From an uncultured bacterium (GTDB taxonomy: Bacteria; Atribacterota; Atribacteria; Atribacterales; Caldatribacteriaceae), in assembly GCA_937922705.1 (NCBI GenBank), contig CALAIW010000023.1, positions 90,225 through 154,224 on the forward strand: DNA of 64,000 nt, given 5' to 3'. The notes below the pieces were generated by a model that was not told the origin of the DNA, ran no database searches, and saw only the letters and a program-made list of their open reading frames with translations. How positions within the stretch are numbered: position 1 is the stretch's first letter; each line of letters begins with the position of its first letter. A program made the position numbers and the translations under genes. Positions 1-8,740 of this stretch are shown here, piece after piece.

Positions 1-2
1 TT

Positions 3-197
3 GGATATCCCGAAAGCACAGGATACACTGGCATGGTGCAGACGGTGGCAAATCCCATGTTTTCTACTGCTTGTGGACTTTTGCAACTTGCTGTTCTTGA
101 GGCGACTTCAAAGAAGCGTCTTAGCCTTTTTGATAGTTTTCAGCGGACAAGGTTGTGGTTTGTAGAGCGCCTTAAGGATTACTTTATGATAGAGTGA
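3..197 (+). CDS. ftsA: FtsA cell-division protein, C-terminal end (partial)
   Basis: This is the last 64 codons of an open frame that enters from before the window. The peptide contains [14 protein letters not shown], which fits the end of the actin-like domain of FtsA, where the family has a Pxx(s/a)TxxGLL pattern. It finishes with a helix around [14 protein letters not shown], amphipathic like the FtsA membrane-targeting tail that anchors the FtsZ ring to the inner face of the membrane. The gene stops 13 bases before ftsZ, the classical ftsA-ftsZ order. The assignment rests on this short peptide and on context. Confidence 0.8.
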   Translation, partial: GYPESTGYTGMVQTVANPMFSTACGLLQLAVLEATSKKRLSLFDSFQRTRLWFVERLKDYFMIE

Positions 198-210
198 AGG
201 GGAACGGGGG

Positions 211-1278
211 TTGGGAAGAATGGCTTCAAGACACAAACAGCCGGTAAACGGGGAGGTTAAAATAGAGGTTATTGGTGTGGGAGGAGGCGGCGGAAACGCA
301 ATTAATCGAATGATTGAGGCAGGGCTCCAGGGGGTCACCTTTGTGGCTATTAACACCGATCTTCAGGTACTTCGCCGCTCTCAGGCAGACATTAAGCTTC
401 AGATTGGAGCTAAACTCACCCGGGGGCTTGGAGCTGGTGCGAATCCTGAGGTTGGAAGAAAAGCAGCAGAAGAAGACCAGGACAAAATTTTTGAAGTTCT
501 TGAAGGGGCCGATATGGTTTTTATCACCGCCGGTATGGGTGGAGGAACAGGTACAGGAGGAGCACCGGTAGTTGCCCGTATCGCTAAGGAGCTTGGTATT
601 CTCACTGTTGCAGTGGTGACAAAGCCCTTTTCTTTTGAGGGGCCTCGGAGGATGCGTCAGGCAGAGGAGGGTATCGCCCTTTTACGCCAGTATGTTGACG
701 CCCTCATAGTTGTTCCCAATGATCGCCTTCTCAGTATTGCCAATAGTTCTATCTCGCTTCAGGAAGCCTTTCGCATCGTGGATAGTGTCCTGCTTCAGGG
801 AGTTCGGGGGATTACGGATCTTATCACTGTTCCTGGGATCATAAACCTCGATTTTGCCGATGTGCGGGCAATTCTTGAGAATGCTGGTACATCTCTTATG
901 GGGGTTGGACGAGCTTCAGGGGAACACAAGGCAAAAGAGGCTGCTCGAATGGCAGTAGAAAGCCCACTTCTTGAAGTTCCCTTCTGCGAAGCGAAGGGCA
1001 TTCTTTTTAACGTTACTGGCAGTCCAAACCTTACCCTCTGGGAAGTGCGTCAAGTAGCAGAGATCATTGGAAATGCTGCCTCAGAGAGGACGAATATTAT
1101 CTTTGGTGCGGTTATTGATGAATCACTTCGAGATGAAATTGCAATTACCGTCATCGCTACAGGCTTTGATGTTCCTCCTCAGGAGACAAAGGATGGAGAG
1201 TCTTCAGATCTTTCAAGTACCTTCCCTTTTGAGGACCTCGATGTTCCGGCATTCCTTCGAAAGACGAGGGAGAAGTGA
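211..1278 (+). CDS. ftsZ: Cell division protein FtsZ
   Basis: FtsZ is a tubulin-like GTPase that polymerises into the cytokinetic ring at mid-cell. The N-terminal GTP-binding half shows [11 protein letters not shown] near residue 25 and the tubulin signature GGGTGTGG near residues 110-117. The T7 catalytic loop appears as [11 protein letters not shown] near residue 213. The protein ends with DVPAFLRK, the conserved tail peptide that binds FtsA. At 355 residues it is normal length with a short variable linker. The tracked start is TTG at 211; an in-frame ATG at 220 is an alternative. The purine-rich AAGGGGAACGGGGG upstream can serve either. Confidence 0.98.
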   Translation: MGRMASRHKQPVNGEVKIEVIGVGGGGGNAINRMIEAGLQGVTFVAINTDLQVLRRSQADIKLQIGAKLTRGLGAGANPEVGRKAAEEDQDKIFEVLEGADMVFITAGMGGGTGTGGAPVVARIAKELGILTVAVVTKPFSFEGPRRMRQAEEGIALLRQYVDALIVVPNDRLLSIANSSISLQEAFRIVDSVLLQGVRGITDLITVPGIINLDFADVRAILENAGTSLMGVGRASGEHKAKEAARMAVESPLLEVPFCEAKGILFNVTGSPNLTLWEVRQVAEIIGNAASERTNIIFGAVIDESLRDEIAITVIATGFDVPPQETKDGESSDLSSTFPFEDLDVPAFLRKTREK

Positions 1279-1284
1279 ACGCTG

Positions 1285-2886
1285 GTGGTTTGTGAGCAAG
1301 GTCTTGCCCTTCCCCGAAGTGGCCAATATGGTCTTGCACTGTGTTTTCCTGGGCCTTACAGTCTCGGCATGGCGCATCTTGGATTTCAGTCGCTCATACG
1401 TTTGCTTTTCGAGACTCCCGGATGGTGGGGAGACAGGTTCTTTGCTGATACCGGTTCCCGATCTGTAGTGTTTCGCTTGCCTCTTGGCAACTTTCACGTT
1501 GTTGCTTTCTCTCTTTCTTTTGAACTTGATATCTTTCCCTTCCTAATAATGCTTAAAGAGGGGGGCATTCCACTCTACACCAAAGATCGGAAAAGAGAGC
1601 ACCCTTTTGTTCTCCTTGGTGGTCCAGTTGTTACGCTGAATCCCGAGATTGTAGCCCCTTTTGCTGATGCTTTAGTTATTGGAGAAGCGGAGGCTGTCCT
1701 TCCACGGATTCTTCAAACGTGGAGTACTCTTCGGTCTCGGGGAGCTTCTCGAGAGGAAATGTGGCAGGCACTTGCGCATATTCCTGGTGTTTACGTTCCT
1801 GAGCTTGTTGTACCCCTTTACAAGGGTGGAGTTATCAAAGAATTTGCCGCAGAAATGCCGCTTCCTGTATACCGCCAGTGGACAGATGTCAGTGCTTTTG
1901 AAACCCGAACCTTCGTCTATACCCCTTTATCTCATTTTCAGCGCACGGCGCTTGTTGAGTTAAACCGAGGATGTCGGTATCGTTGCCGGTTCTGTGCCGG
2001 GCGCTGCATCTATGCACCACTTCGTCATAGACCACTTGATTTTGTCCTCGGTATGATTGAAAACGTTCTCCCTTGGCAGCCGGAGAAAATTGGTCTTGTG
2101 GGTTCAGATGTTCTGAGCCATCCTGAAATTAAGGATATTCTTCGCTGGATTATACGCCTTGGAAAAAAGGTAACGCTTGCTTCCCTTGTGGGAAGGGACT
2201 TGTATCAGGAAGGAGACTTTCTTGTGCTTTTTCGTCAGGGAGGTCTTGAGACGGTCACCCTTGCTCCGGAGACAGGGGACGAAGTGTTGCGTCGCTTCCT
2301 TGGAAAAGGACTCTCTAACGATGAGTGGATAGACCTTGTGGAGGAGTGCCTTAAACGAGGCTTTTCGAGAGTTAAGCTCTACTTTATGCTTGGGAAGCCT
2401 AATCGTGCATCTTGTGAAGCAGACATTGCATTTCTCCGCCGCCTTGTGGAACGCACCCAGTCTCCAAATCGCCTCTTTGTTTCCTATAGTTTCCTCGTGC
2501 CCAAACCGCATACCCCCCTTGAAAATCTTGAAGTTACGCCTTTTAGGGAATGGAAAAGGGAAAAGGAAATCTTTGAAAGGGAGCTCCGAAAGCTTAAAGT
2601 TCCTTTCTCTGGGGAAAGCCCTCGCAGAGCATGGGTCGAGCTTATCCTTGCCCGGGGAGATCGGCTCCTTGCTTCTTGTCTTCCCGAGCTCCTTGAAGGA
2701 GAGAAGTTTCTCTCTCTCCCTGCTTGGCGAAAGATTTTTGCACGCCTTTTTCGGGACGCGGATGAATGGCCAAGGCTTCCTTGGAGAGAGGGACAAAAAC
2801 CATGGCAGGTGGTCCATCTTGCGAATTCTCGGCAGCGTGGCGAAAAATATCGAACGGGTTCGGGAGACCATTGTTACCTTCTGTGA
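1285..2886 (+). CDS. Radical SAM protein with N-terminal B12-binding-like region
   Basis: The central domain has the CX3CX2C motif as GCRYRCRFC near residues 230-237, which ligates the 4Fe-4S cluster that cleaves S-adenosylmethionine. The preceding ~200 residues (FPGPYSLGMAHLG, LLGGPVVTLNPE, IGEAEAVLP) resemble the Rossmann-like B12-binding region found before many radical SAM domains, with no evident cobalamin-ligating DxHxxG. I cannot name the substrate. It starts at GTG seven bases after ftsZ and its 3' end overlaps the likely yggS start by about 68 bases. The last ~25 residues look unlike a usual domain end, so a frameshift near 2790 is possible but unproven. Confidence 0.8.
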   Translation: MVCEQGLALPRSGQYGLALCFPGPYSLGMAHLGFQSLIRLLFETPGWWGDRFFADTGSRSVVFRLPLGNFHVVAFSLSFELDIFPFLIMLKEGGIPLYTKDRKREHPFVLLGGPVVTLNPEIVAPFADALVIGEAEAVLPRILQTWSTLRSRGASREEMWQALAHIPGVYVPELVVPLYKGGVIKEFAAEMPLPVYRQWTDVSAFETRTFVYTPLSHFQRTALVELNRGCRYRCRFCAGRCIYAPLRHRPLDFVLGMIENVLPWQPEKIGLVGSDVLSHPEIKDILRWIIRLGKKVTLASLVGRDLYQEGDFLVLFRQGGLETVTLAPETGDEVLRRFLGKGLSNDEWIDLVEECLKRGFSRVKLYFMLGKPNRASCEADIAFLRRLVERTQSPNRLFVSYSFLVPKPHTPLENLEVTPFREWKREKEIFERELRKLKVPFSGESPRRAWVELILARGDRLLASCLPELLEGEKFLSLPAWRKIFARLFRDADEWPRLPWREGQKPWQVVHLANSRQRGEKYRTGSGDHCYLL

Positions 2887-3529
2887 GAGAGCAAGAAGGA
2901 ATCCAGAAGAAGTACACATTGTGGCCGTTACTAAGGGGGTCTCTCCGGAGCTTATGGAAGAAGCACTAGAGTGTGGAATACGTGCTTTTGGAGAAAACCG
3001 GGTTCAGGAAGCTTTAGCAAAGATGTCACTTTTTTCAAAGAGAGATGTTACCTGGCATTTCATCGGTCGAATGCAGAGGAATAAACTGAAAAAAATCGTT
3101 ACCCACTTTCACTTTGTACATTCCCTTGACCGGGAAGACTTTGGGAGCGTGATGGCAACGTACCTGGGAAACTTAGGGAAGAAAGCATATCCGGTCCTTG
3201 TGCAGGTAAATCTGACAGGAAAGGCAACCCAGGGAGGGGTACAGGAGGAAGAACTTCCAGAGCTTCTCCGAAAGCTTGCTGGTCTTCCAGAGATTCGTGT
3301 TGTGGGGCTTATGACCATTGGTCCTCTGGGTGGAAGCGAAGGAGAAATTCGGCGAGTGTTTCGCCGGCTTCGGGAACTTCGAGACATGGTGAATGATATG
3401 GCCGTGCCTGGAATTGTGCTTACCGAGCTTTCCATGGGTATGAGTGACGATTACCATTTGGCAGTTCTTGAGGGAGCGACAATACTTCGCCTTGGACGAG
3501 CAATCTTTGGGGAGAGGAGAACACCATGA
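2819..3529 (+). CDS. yggS: YggS family pyridoxal-phosphate homeostasis protein
   Basis: This single-domain TIM-barrel protein binds pyridoxal 5'-phosphate and is implicated in vitamin B6 and amino-acid homeostasis. Family landmarks are VHIVAVTKGVSPE (the PLP lysine in AVTK), FGENRVQEA, WHFIGRMQRNK, LMTIGPLGG and ELSMGMSDDY, the last giving the phosphate-binding segment. The ORF track extends far upstream inside the radical SAM gene. I prefer TTG at 2819, preceded by AGGTGG at suitable spacing, giving 236 residues, the usual length; GTG at 2837 is an alternative. The stop overlaps the proC start (ATGA), so the two are translationally coupled. Confidence 0.93.
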   Translation: MRILGSVAKNIERVRETIVTFCERARRNPEEVHIVAVTKGVSPELMEEALECGIRAFGENRVQEALAKMSLFSKRDVTWHFIGRMQRNKLKKIVTHFHFVHSLDREDFGSVMATYLGNLGKKAYPVLVQVNLTGKATQGGVQEEELPELLRKLAGLPEIRVVGLMTIGPLGGSEGEIRRVFRRLRELRDMVNDMAVPGIVLTELSMGMSDDYHLAVLEGATILRLGRAIFGERRTP

Positions 3530-4323
3530 AGAAGAACATTCTCTTTTTTGGATGTGGCAATATGGGTAGTGCCTTAGTTCGGGGTCTTGTCCGGGATGGA
3601 TGGCATGGAAAATACCATTTTCTCCTTTTTGATAAGGTTAGGGAACGGGCACAAGATCTTGCCACTTCGTGTAACGTAACCTGGGTTGAAGATCCTCTTC
3701 TCTATCCTCCTCATTTTGTCTTCTTTGCCGTTAAGCCTAAAGATGTACCGGAAGCGGCTTCGTATCTTTCGTCTTGGAGAGAAGGGATTCTCGTTTCAGT
3801 TGTGGCTGGTCTATCCGTGAAGGAGCTCAAGGAGTACTTTTCTGCACCAATTGTGCGGGTCATGCCCAATCTCTGTGTAGAGGTTGGCGAGGGTGTTGTT
3901 CCAGTACATTTTTCTCAGGAAGTGCCGGAAGAGCATCGTGAGGAACTTCTTTTTCTTTTTGCTTCTTTGGGGTGGGTGTTTGAAGCAGCGGAAGAAGAAC
4001 TCAGCCTTCTCACTGCTCTGAGTGGGAGTGGCCCAGGGATTGTTGCTCGTTTCATCGAGGGGCTTATGGATGGAGGGGTAAAGATTGGGCTTCCCTGGGA
4101 GAAGAGTTTACGCCTTGCGGTACAGACGGTTCTTGGAACAGCGCTCCTTTTAAAGGAAAGGAGAATGCATCCTGGAGTTTTGAAGAATCTCGTTGCCTCT
4201 CCAGGAGGGACGACCATTGCTGGGCTTCACGTTCTTGAAAGGGCAGGTTTTGGAGGCATCCTTATAGAGAGTGTAGAAGCGGCGTATCGGAGAATTACAG
4301 AGCTTTCTGAGAAAGTGAGGTGA
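3526..4323 (+). CDS. proC: Pyrroline-5-carboxylate reductase
   Basis: ProC catalyses the last step of proline synthesis, the NAD(P)H-dependent reduction of 1-pyrroline-5-carboxylate. The N-terminal Rossmann motif FFGCGNMGSAL binds the dinucleotide, FFAVKPKDV follows, and the dimerisation half contains the family pattern LTALSGSGPGIVARFIEGLMDGGVKIGL and LVASPGGTTIAGL. Length (265) is typical. It starts at ATG overlapping the yggS stop and ends overlapping the GTG of divIVA. It sits in a division-gene neighbourhood, as in many Firmicutes. Confidence 0.97.
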   Translation: MKKNILFFGCGNMGSALVRGLVRDGWHGKYHFLLFDKVRERAQDLATSCNVTWVEDPLLYPPHFVFFAVKPKDVPEAASYLSSWREGILVSVVAGLSVKELKEYFSAPIVRVMPNLCVEVGEGVVPVHFSQEVPEEHREELLFLFASLGWVFEAAEEELSLLTALSGSGPGIVARFIEGLMDGGVKIGLPWEKSLRLAVQTVLGTALLLKERRMHPGVLKNLVASPGGTTIAGLHVLERAGFGGILIESVEAAYRRITELSEKVR

Positions 4324-4820
4324 GTAGTTTGCCGCTGAAGCCAGAAGATATTGCTGAGGCAGAGTTTAGCCGATCGTTCCGGGGGTATAACGAAGAAGAA
4401 GTTCGGGAGTTTCTTGAGGAAGTGGCAGAACAGGTTGCTTCAATCCTTGAAGAAAATAGAGAACTTCGCCGAAAGCTTGCAGAAATACAGACTCAGCTTG
4501 AGGAGTGGAAAAGGCAGGCAGAAGTCGAAAAGGAGCTTGCTCGACGAGAGTCGCAAATGATTATCAAGGAAGCTCAGCTCAAGGCTCAAAAGATTGTGGA
4601 TGAAGCACTGGAGAGAAAGCGAGAAATTGAGGCTTCGTACCGGGGTCTTTTTGAAAAGTATCGATTATTCCAAATTCGCTTTAAGTCTCTTTTGCAGACT
4701 TTCATGGAGAGCCTGGAAAAGGAGGGCCTTAAAGAAGAGATGCCTGAAGAGGGTGGTAGTACCGAGGTTGTTCGTTTCTCCTTCCAGGACCTTCGCAACG
4801 AGGGCAAGATTGGGAAGTGA
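4320..4820 (+). CDS. divIVA: DivIVA domain protein
   Basis: The first ~60 residues match the membrane-curvature-sensing DivIVA domain: LKPEDIAEAEFSRSFRGYNEEEVREFLEEV. After that comes a long charged coiled coil (VASILEENRELRRKLAEIQTQLEEW onward) and a short tail. Such proteins sit at poles or septa and recruit partners in division or wall growth. The GTG start overlaps the proC stop as GTGA. sepF and yggT, which often lie between ftsZ/yggS and divIVA in Firmicutes, are absent here; proC takes their place. Confidence 0.93.
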   Translation: MSSLPLKPEDIAEAEFSRSFRGYNEEEVREFLEEVAEQVASILEENRELRRKLAEIQTQLEEWKRQAEVEKELARRESQMIIKEAQLKAQKIVDEALERKREIEASYRGLFEKYRLFQIRFKSLLQTFMESLEKEGLKEEMPEEGGSTEVVRFSFQDLRNEGKIGK

Positions 4821-4824
4821 CGCA

Positions 4825-5283
4825 GTGGGGAAAGTTGTCTTTCTCCTTTTCTGGTTTCTTGGTGTCGTCCTCGACCAGGCCACAAAGTGGTGGGCTGAAA
4901 ACTCCCTGAAAAATGGGGCCATTGTTCTTGTTCCGGGCATTCTGAGACTTCACCTGCGGCAGAACTTTGCCAGTGCTTTTGGATTGCAGTTTCTTAACCG
5001 CTCGCAACATATGGTTGTAACCTTTGGGGTGACGGTGTTGTTTCTTTTCCTTTTTCTGAAAAGAGCTCGCAGACCATTTGTGCTCTACCTGGGGGGTTCC
5101 CTTTACCTTGCTGGAGCCTGGGGAAACCTTGTGGATCGCCTTTGGCGAGGGTATGTTGTTGACTTTATCGAGCCTTCCTTTTGGGCGACTTTCAACGTAG
5201 CCGATGTCCTCATTGTCGCCGGCGTTGTGAGTATGATATGGGGCCTTTTGTGCCATGAGGAGAGAGAAAATTCTTGTTTATGA
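4825..5283 (+). CDS. lspA: Lipoprotein signal peptidase (signal peptidase II)
   Basis: LspA is an inner-membrane aspartyl protease that removes the signal peptide of prolipoproteins. Four hydrophobic segments are visible. Motifs are VLDQATKWW near the N-terminus, GNLVDRLWRGYVVDFI, and FNVADVLIVAG; the aspartates in the last two blocks form the catalytic pair. I chose GTG at 4825, just after the divIVA stop and preceded by GGGAAG, giving 152 residues; TTG at 4810 is an alternative. The 3' end overlaps the next gene by 29 bases. Presence of LspA implies lipoproteins are processed. Confidence 0.95.
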   Translation: MGKVVFLLFWFLGVVLDQATKWWAENSLKNGAIVLVPGILRLHLRQNFASAFGLQFLNRSQHMVVTFGVTVLFLFLFLKRARRPFVLYLGGSLYLAGAWGNLVDRLWRGYVVDFIEPSFWATFNVADVLIVAGVVSMIWGLLCHEERENSCL

Positions 5284-6163
5284 AGGGTTTCAACGAGTCG
5301 ACGCGTGGTTGCACCAACACTTTCCTCAGCTCTCTCGATCCTTTCTTGCCCGGATGGTGCGGGAAGGGCGTGTCCGTCTGAACAAAGCTGTTCTTCGAAA
5401 ACCAAGTACTGTTGTTCGTCCAGGAGATCTTCTTGAAATCTTCTGGCCACAGGAAAGCGATCTTTTTGTTCCTCCGGAACCGCTTCCTGTTGATTGCATT
5501 TACGAGGACGATCACGTATTCCTTCTTAACAAAAGACCCCATATGGCAGTGCATCCTGTTTCCCCTTTTCAAACTGGGACTCTGGTCAACGCTCTTTTGT
5601 ACCTTCGTGTTCCTCTTGCTCAGTATGGTGCTCCTTTACGCCCAGGAATTGTACACCGCCTCGACAAAGAAACCTCAGGTATTATGGTAGTGGCAAAATC
5701 TGATCTTGCTTATGTAGAGCTTGTTCGAGCCTTTAAGAATCGGGAAGTTTACAAAGAGTACCTGGCAATTGTGGAAGGGGAGGTGCAGGAAGCATCGACT
5801 ATTTCTCTTTCTCTGGGGCGTGATAGGAAAAATCCCTTGCGAATGACGGCCCGAAAAGAGGGAAAGGCAGCGATAACCGAAATCGTTCCCCTTGCTGTTC
5901 GGGATGGGTTTTCTCTTCTTCTTGTGCGACCTAGAACTGGTCGAACGCATCAGATACGAGCCCATTTGAGTCTTCTGGGTACTCCTATTCTTGGAGATGT
6001 GCTCTACGGAAGTCAAAGAGGACGTAGTCTCTTCCCTCGTTGTGCTTTACATGCTTTTACCCTTGCCTTTCGGCATCCAGCTTCAGGAAGGTGGATGACC
6101 TTTGCTGCTTCTCTTCCTTTGGATATGCGGGAATTTGTTGCTCATGTTTTCCAAAGGTCCTGA
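5255..6163 (+). CDS. RluD/RluA family 23S rRNA pseudouridine synthase
   Basis: The N-terminal ~70 residues form an S4 RNA-binding domain (QRVDAWLHQHFPQLSRSFLARMVREGRVRLN). The catalytic domain carries PGIVHRLDKETSGIMVVAKS, where the aspartate of HRLD is the catalytic residue, and RPRTGRTHQIRAHL near the C-terminus. These enzymes isomerise uridine in rRNA; the exact site cannot be read from sequence, though the S4 plus RluA-type layout is that of RluD. ATG at 5255 lies within lspA. The 3' end overlaps the convergent rqcH gene by 22 bases. Confidence 0.94.
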   Translation: MRREKILVYEGFQRVDAWLHQHFPQLSRSFLARMVREGRVRLNKAVLRKPSTVVRPGDLLEIFWPQESDLFVPPEPLPVDCIYEDDHVFLLNKRPHMAVHPVSPFQTGTLVNALLYLRVPLAQYGAPLRPGIVHRLDKETSGIMVVAKSDLAYVELVRAFKNREVYKEYLAIVEGEVQEASTISLSLGRDRKNPLRMTARKEGKAAITEIVPLAVRDGFSLLLVRPRTGRTHQIRAHLSLLGTPILGDVLYGSQRGRSLFPRCALHAFTLAFRHPASGRWMTFAASLPLDMREFVAHVFQRS

Positions 6164-7788
6164 GGATACAGAGGGGTGACCCGAATCGTCTCCTCGTTGC
6201 GGTAGATAGTCTTTCCCCCTTCTTTTGCCGGAAGGAGTCGAAGATTTTTCACTTGGGTACACACAACGTCAACTTTCCCTTCTAAGCGACCTGAGGAAAA
6301 ATATGCGGCAAGTTGGGCTGCCTTTACGATGTCTTCATCGAAAGCTTGAGGTGCAAACACCTTTACGATGACATGAGCTCCCGGAAAGTCCCGGGTATGG
6401 AGCCAATAATCATTTCGAGAGGCAATTCGTACAAGAACACGATTTGCTCGAGCGTTTTTTCCCACCCATATCTCATTTCCCGAGAGTGTCTTGAAGCGGA
6501 GAATGCCTCCTGGAGCTTTTTGAGGTGTTGCGTCTTCAGGAAGGATGGGGGATTGTTCAGGATTCTCAAGAAGGGCTTGTATTTTCTCGAGTCGTGCCTT
6601 AAGTTCTTCGCGTGCCTCCAAAAGCCTTGTTCTCCTCTCCCGCATTTTCCGGTACTGTTTGAAATACTCTTGCATGACCTCGCTAAGGGAGCAAGAAGAT
6701 GGAAGTGCAATAAAGACCTCCTCGGGGAAAGGAGTTAGAAAGTTCCGAACACGTATTCCCTCTTCTGTTTTCTCAAGGATTTCAAGGTAAGGAAACATCT
6801 TAAGGAGTTCTCCTTTAAGGCGCAAAAGCTCTACATTCTCTTCTTGGGGGATAAGCTCTTCAATTCTTTGAATTTCCCTGGTAATAAAGTCGAGATCCTC
6901 TTTGAGTTTCTTTTCCCAAAGTTTTTGCTGAGCTCTCTCTAAAACGTATTCCCGAAAAGTAAGGAGGAGAAACGCCATGGCTTCATTGAGGGAGGCAAAA
7001 GAATAAGGAGAAGAAGGGGAAAAGGATGATAGGTATTCCCAGAAAACCCCAAGGGGTTTATCGTCACTAGCAAGAAAGACCAAAAAGGAGCATTCTCCCA
7101 GGAGTGGCTTTACAATCCTTTGGAATGCATCCTCCTTGCCAAAGCGTTCAGCAAGTTCTGCGAAGGCTCCAGCAAGAAAGGGCCCAAAGCCATCGAGGTT
7201 ACGGAGACACCATTGGGCAAGGTCATAGGTCTCGGGGAAGGTAAGCTTTTTAGAGAACTCAAGGGGGTCAAGCCTTTCGCGCTGTGGTGGAGGGGTATAG
7301 GGAAGACCAGGAAGGACGCTTCGGAAGCGATTTTCTTCCGGAGGAACAGAGCGAAAGGCACCGAGGATTGTCCTCTGGGCATCGTTCCTTGTAAGGATGC
7401 AGTTCACGTTTCGACCGGTGAGTTCAAGCAGGCATATAAATTCTGTTTCTTTCCCCCAGAGGCCTGGATTATAGATTACCATCTCAATAACCCGGTCCCA
7501 GCCCATTTGCCTAAAGGATATGATTTTCCCTCCCATGAGGTATTTGTAAAGGAGCTTTTGCCAGGAAGTTCTTGGGGGATTGCCCTTTTCTGCAGATGGG
7601 AGGAGGGCAATAGCGCTACACTCCGGATGCATGCTTACAAGGAGACTCTGGCCTTTTGAAGGGCCAAAAAGGTCGATACTCACTTCCCAGTCGGTGGGAA
7701 ATGTTACCTTCTGGATTTTCATGCCTATAATGTCTTTCTCAATTTCTTGAACTAGCCGGTGTAGGGCAAGGCCTTCCAGTGTTTTCAT
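6142..7788 (-). CDS. rqcH: RqcH ribosome quality control protein (NFACT family)
   Basis: RqcH binds stalled 50S-peptidyl-tRNA complexes and recruits alanyl-tRNA to add C-terminal alanine tails that mark the chain for degradation. The NFACT-N domain has the key aspartate-arginine pair in MGWDRVIEM (residues 98-99). Helix-rich NFACT-C/coiled coil (LLRLKGELLKMFPYLEILEKTEEGIRV) follows, and the NFACT-R domain ends the protein with EIWVGKNARANRVLVRIASRNDYWLHTRDFPGAHVIVK. Length (548) is typical. It is one of few reverse-strand genes, convergent with the RluD-like gene and divergent from yicC. Older annotations call it fibronectin-binding protein. Confidence 0.94.
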   Translation of the reverse strand: MKTLEGLALHRLVQEIEKDIIGMKIQKVTFPTDWEVSIDLFGPSKGQSLLVSMHPECSAIALLPSAEKGNPPRTSWQKLLYKYLMGGKIISFRQMGWDRVIEMVIYNPGLWGKETEFICLLELTGRNVNCILTRNDAQRTILGAFRSVPPEENRFRSVLPGLPYTPPPQRERLDPLEFSKKLTFPETYDLAQWCLRNLDGFGPFLAGAFAELAERFGKEDAFQRIVKPLLGECSFLVFLASDDKPLGVFWEYLSSFSPSSPYSFASLNEAMAFLLLTFREYVLERAQQKLWEKKLKEDLDFITREIQRIEELIPQEENVELLRLKGELLKMFPYLEILEKTEEGIRVRNFLTPFPEEVFIALPSSCSLSEVMQEYFKQYRKMRERRTRLLEAREELKARLEKIQALLENPEQSPILPEDATPQKAPGGILRFKTLSGNEIWVGKNARANRVLVRIASRNDYWLHTRDFPGAHVIVKVFAPQAFDEDIVKAAQLAAYFSSGRLEGKVDVVCTQVKNLRLLPAKEGGKTIYRNEETIRVTPLYPQDLWKT

Positions 7789-7797
7789 CGTTCCTCG

Positions 7798-7827
7798 TTG
7801 ACACCTTTATGTGATTTCCAATAATAT
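7798..7827 (+). promoter_or_regulatory. Sigma70-type promoter of the yicC-gmk operon
   Basis: TTGACA (7798-7803) and TAATAT (7822-7827) are separated by 18 bases, and yicC starts about 38 bases downstream with AAAGGAG before it. It lies in the 77-base gap between divergent rqcH and yicC, and appears to drive the long co-directional run that follows. Confidence 0.75.
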
Positions 7828-7865
7828 AGTGGCAAGTTTTTTCTTCGTAAAGGAGTACGCCCTCT

Positions 7866-8738
7866 ATGCGGAGCATGACTGGATTCGGGTATGCGGAGGG
7901 GAAAGGCGCTTTGGGGGCATATCGCGTATATGTAAAAGGTGTGAACCACCGTTTTCTGGATATTGCTCTTCGTCTTCCTCGGGAACTCTCCCTTTGGGAA
8001 GAGAAAATTAGTGGGATAGTGCGTCAGTATGCATCTCGGGGAAAGATTGAACTTCGAATAGATTTTGAACCCTCCGAAGGAGCATTCACGGTTACAGTTG
8101 ATACCTCTCTTGCTTGGGCATACCTTAAAGCCTTGAAAGAGCTCTCTGAGGCTCTTTCCCTTCCTTTTGAGCCGCGCGTTGAGTGGTTTCTTGAAATCGG
8201 AAATATTGTAGAAATTCGAGAGGATACGGGTGTCTGGCTTGAAGAATGGGAGAAATTTTCTCCCATTCTCCATAGTGCCCTTCAGTCGTTTCTTGCTTAC
8301 CGGATGGAAGAGGGTAAAAAGCTTTGTGCTGACTTGCGTTTGCAGCTTGCCGAGGCAGAAGCAAAGTTGCAGAGTATTGAGGAAAAGTCGGGAAAGGTTC
8401 GAGAATACTACTTCGAGAAGCTCCTCAAAAAGGTTAGAGAAGTCGTGCCTCAAGAAAGGGTAGATGAGGCTCTCCTTCTTCAAGAGGTTCTCTTTTATGT
8501 GGATCGCAGCGATATTCATGAGGAAATAGTTCGGCTTAAAGCTCACCTTGGGAGAGCACGGGGTCTTTTGGAGCAGGATGGAGTTATAGGGCGGGAATTT
8601 GAATTTCTCCTTCAAGAAATGCACCGGGAGATAAACACTATTGGTTCCAAATCGCTAGACAGTGAAATATCATCGCTTGTGGTGGACATGAAAACCATTC
8701 TTGAGCGGATGCGAGAACAGGTTCAAAACGTGGAGTAG
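7866..8738 (+). CDS. yicC: YicC/YloC family endoribonuclease
   Basis: The protein opens with the family hallmark MRSMTGFGYAEG and continues VYVKGVNHRFLDIALRLPREL. The C-terminal DUF1732-type part shows EEIVRLKAHLGRARGLLEQDGVIGREFEFLLQEMHREINTIGSKS. Members are reported to be endoribonucleases that act on certain RNAs; the substrate here is unknown. The start is ATG at 7866 after AAAGGAG. It is followed two bases later by gmk, the conserved yicC-gmk-rpoZ order; the remA gene found between them in Firmicutes is missing. Confidence 0.95.
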   Translation: MRSMTGFGYAEGKGALGAYRVYVKGVNHRFLDIALRLPRELSLWEEKISGIVRQYASRGKIELRIDFEPSEGAFTVTVDTSLAWAYLKALKELSEALSLPFEPRVEWFLEIGNIVEIREDTGVWLEEWEKFSPILHSALQSFLAYRMEEGKKLCADLRLQLAEAEAKLQSIEEKSGKVREYYFEKLLKKVREVVPQERVDEALLLQEVLFYVDRSDIHEEIVRLKAHLGRARGLLEQDGVIGREFEFLLQEMHREINTIGSKSLDSEISSLVVDMKTILERMREQVQNVE

Positions 8739-8740
8739 CC

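Noticed and set aside
2104-2919. 271-residue reverse ORF opposite the radical SAM gene
   Set aside because: It has no domain and overlaps a coherent radical SAM frame.
7785-8624. 279-residue reverse ORF opposite yicC, and the shorter reverse ORFs at 8774-9445 opposite gmk
   Set aside because: They mirror conserved forward genes and have no recognisable motif.
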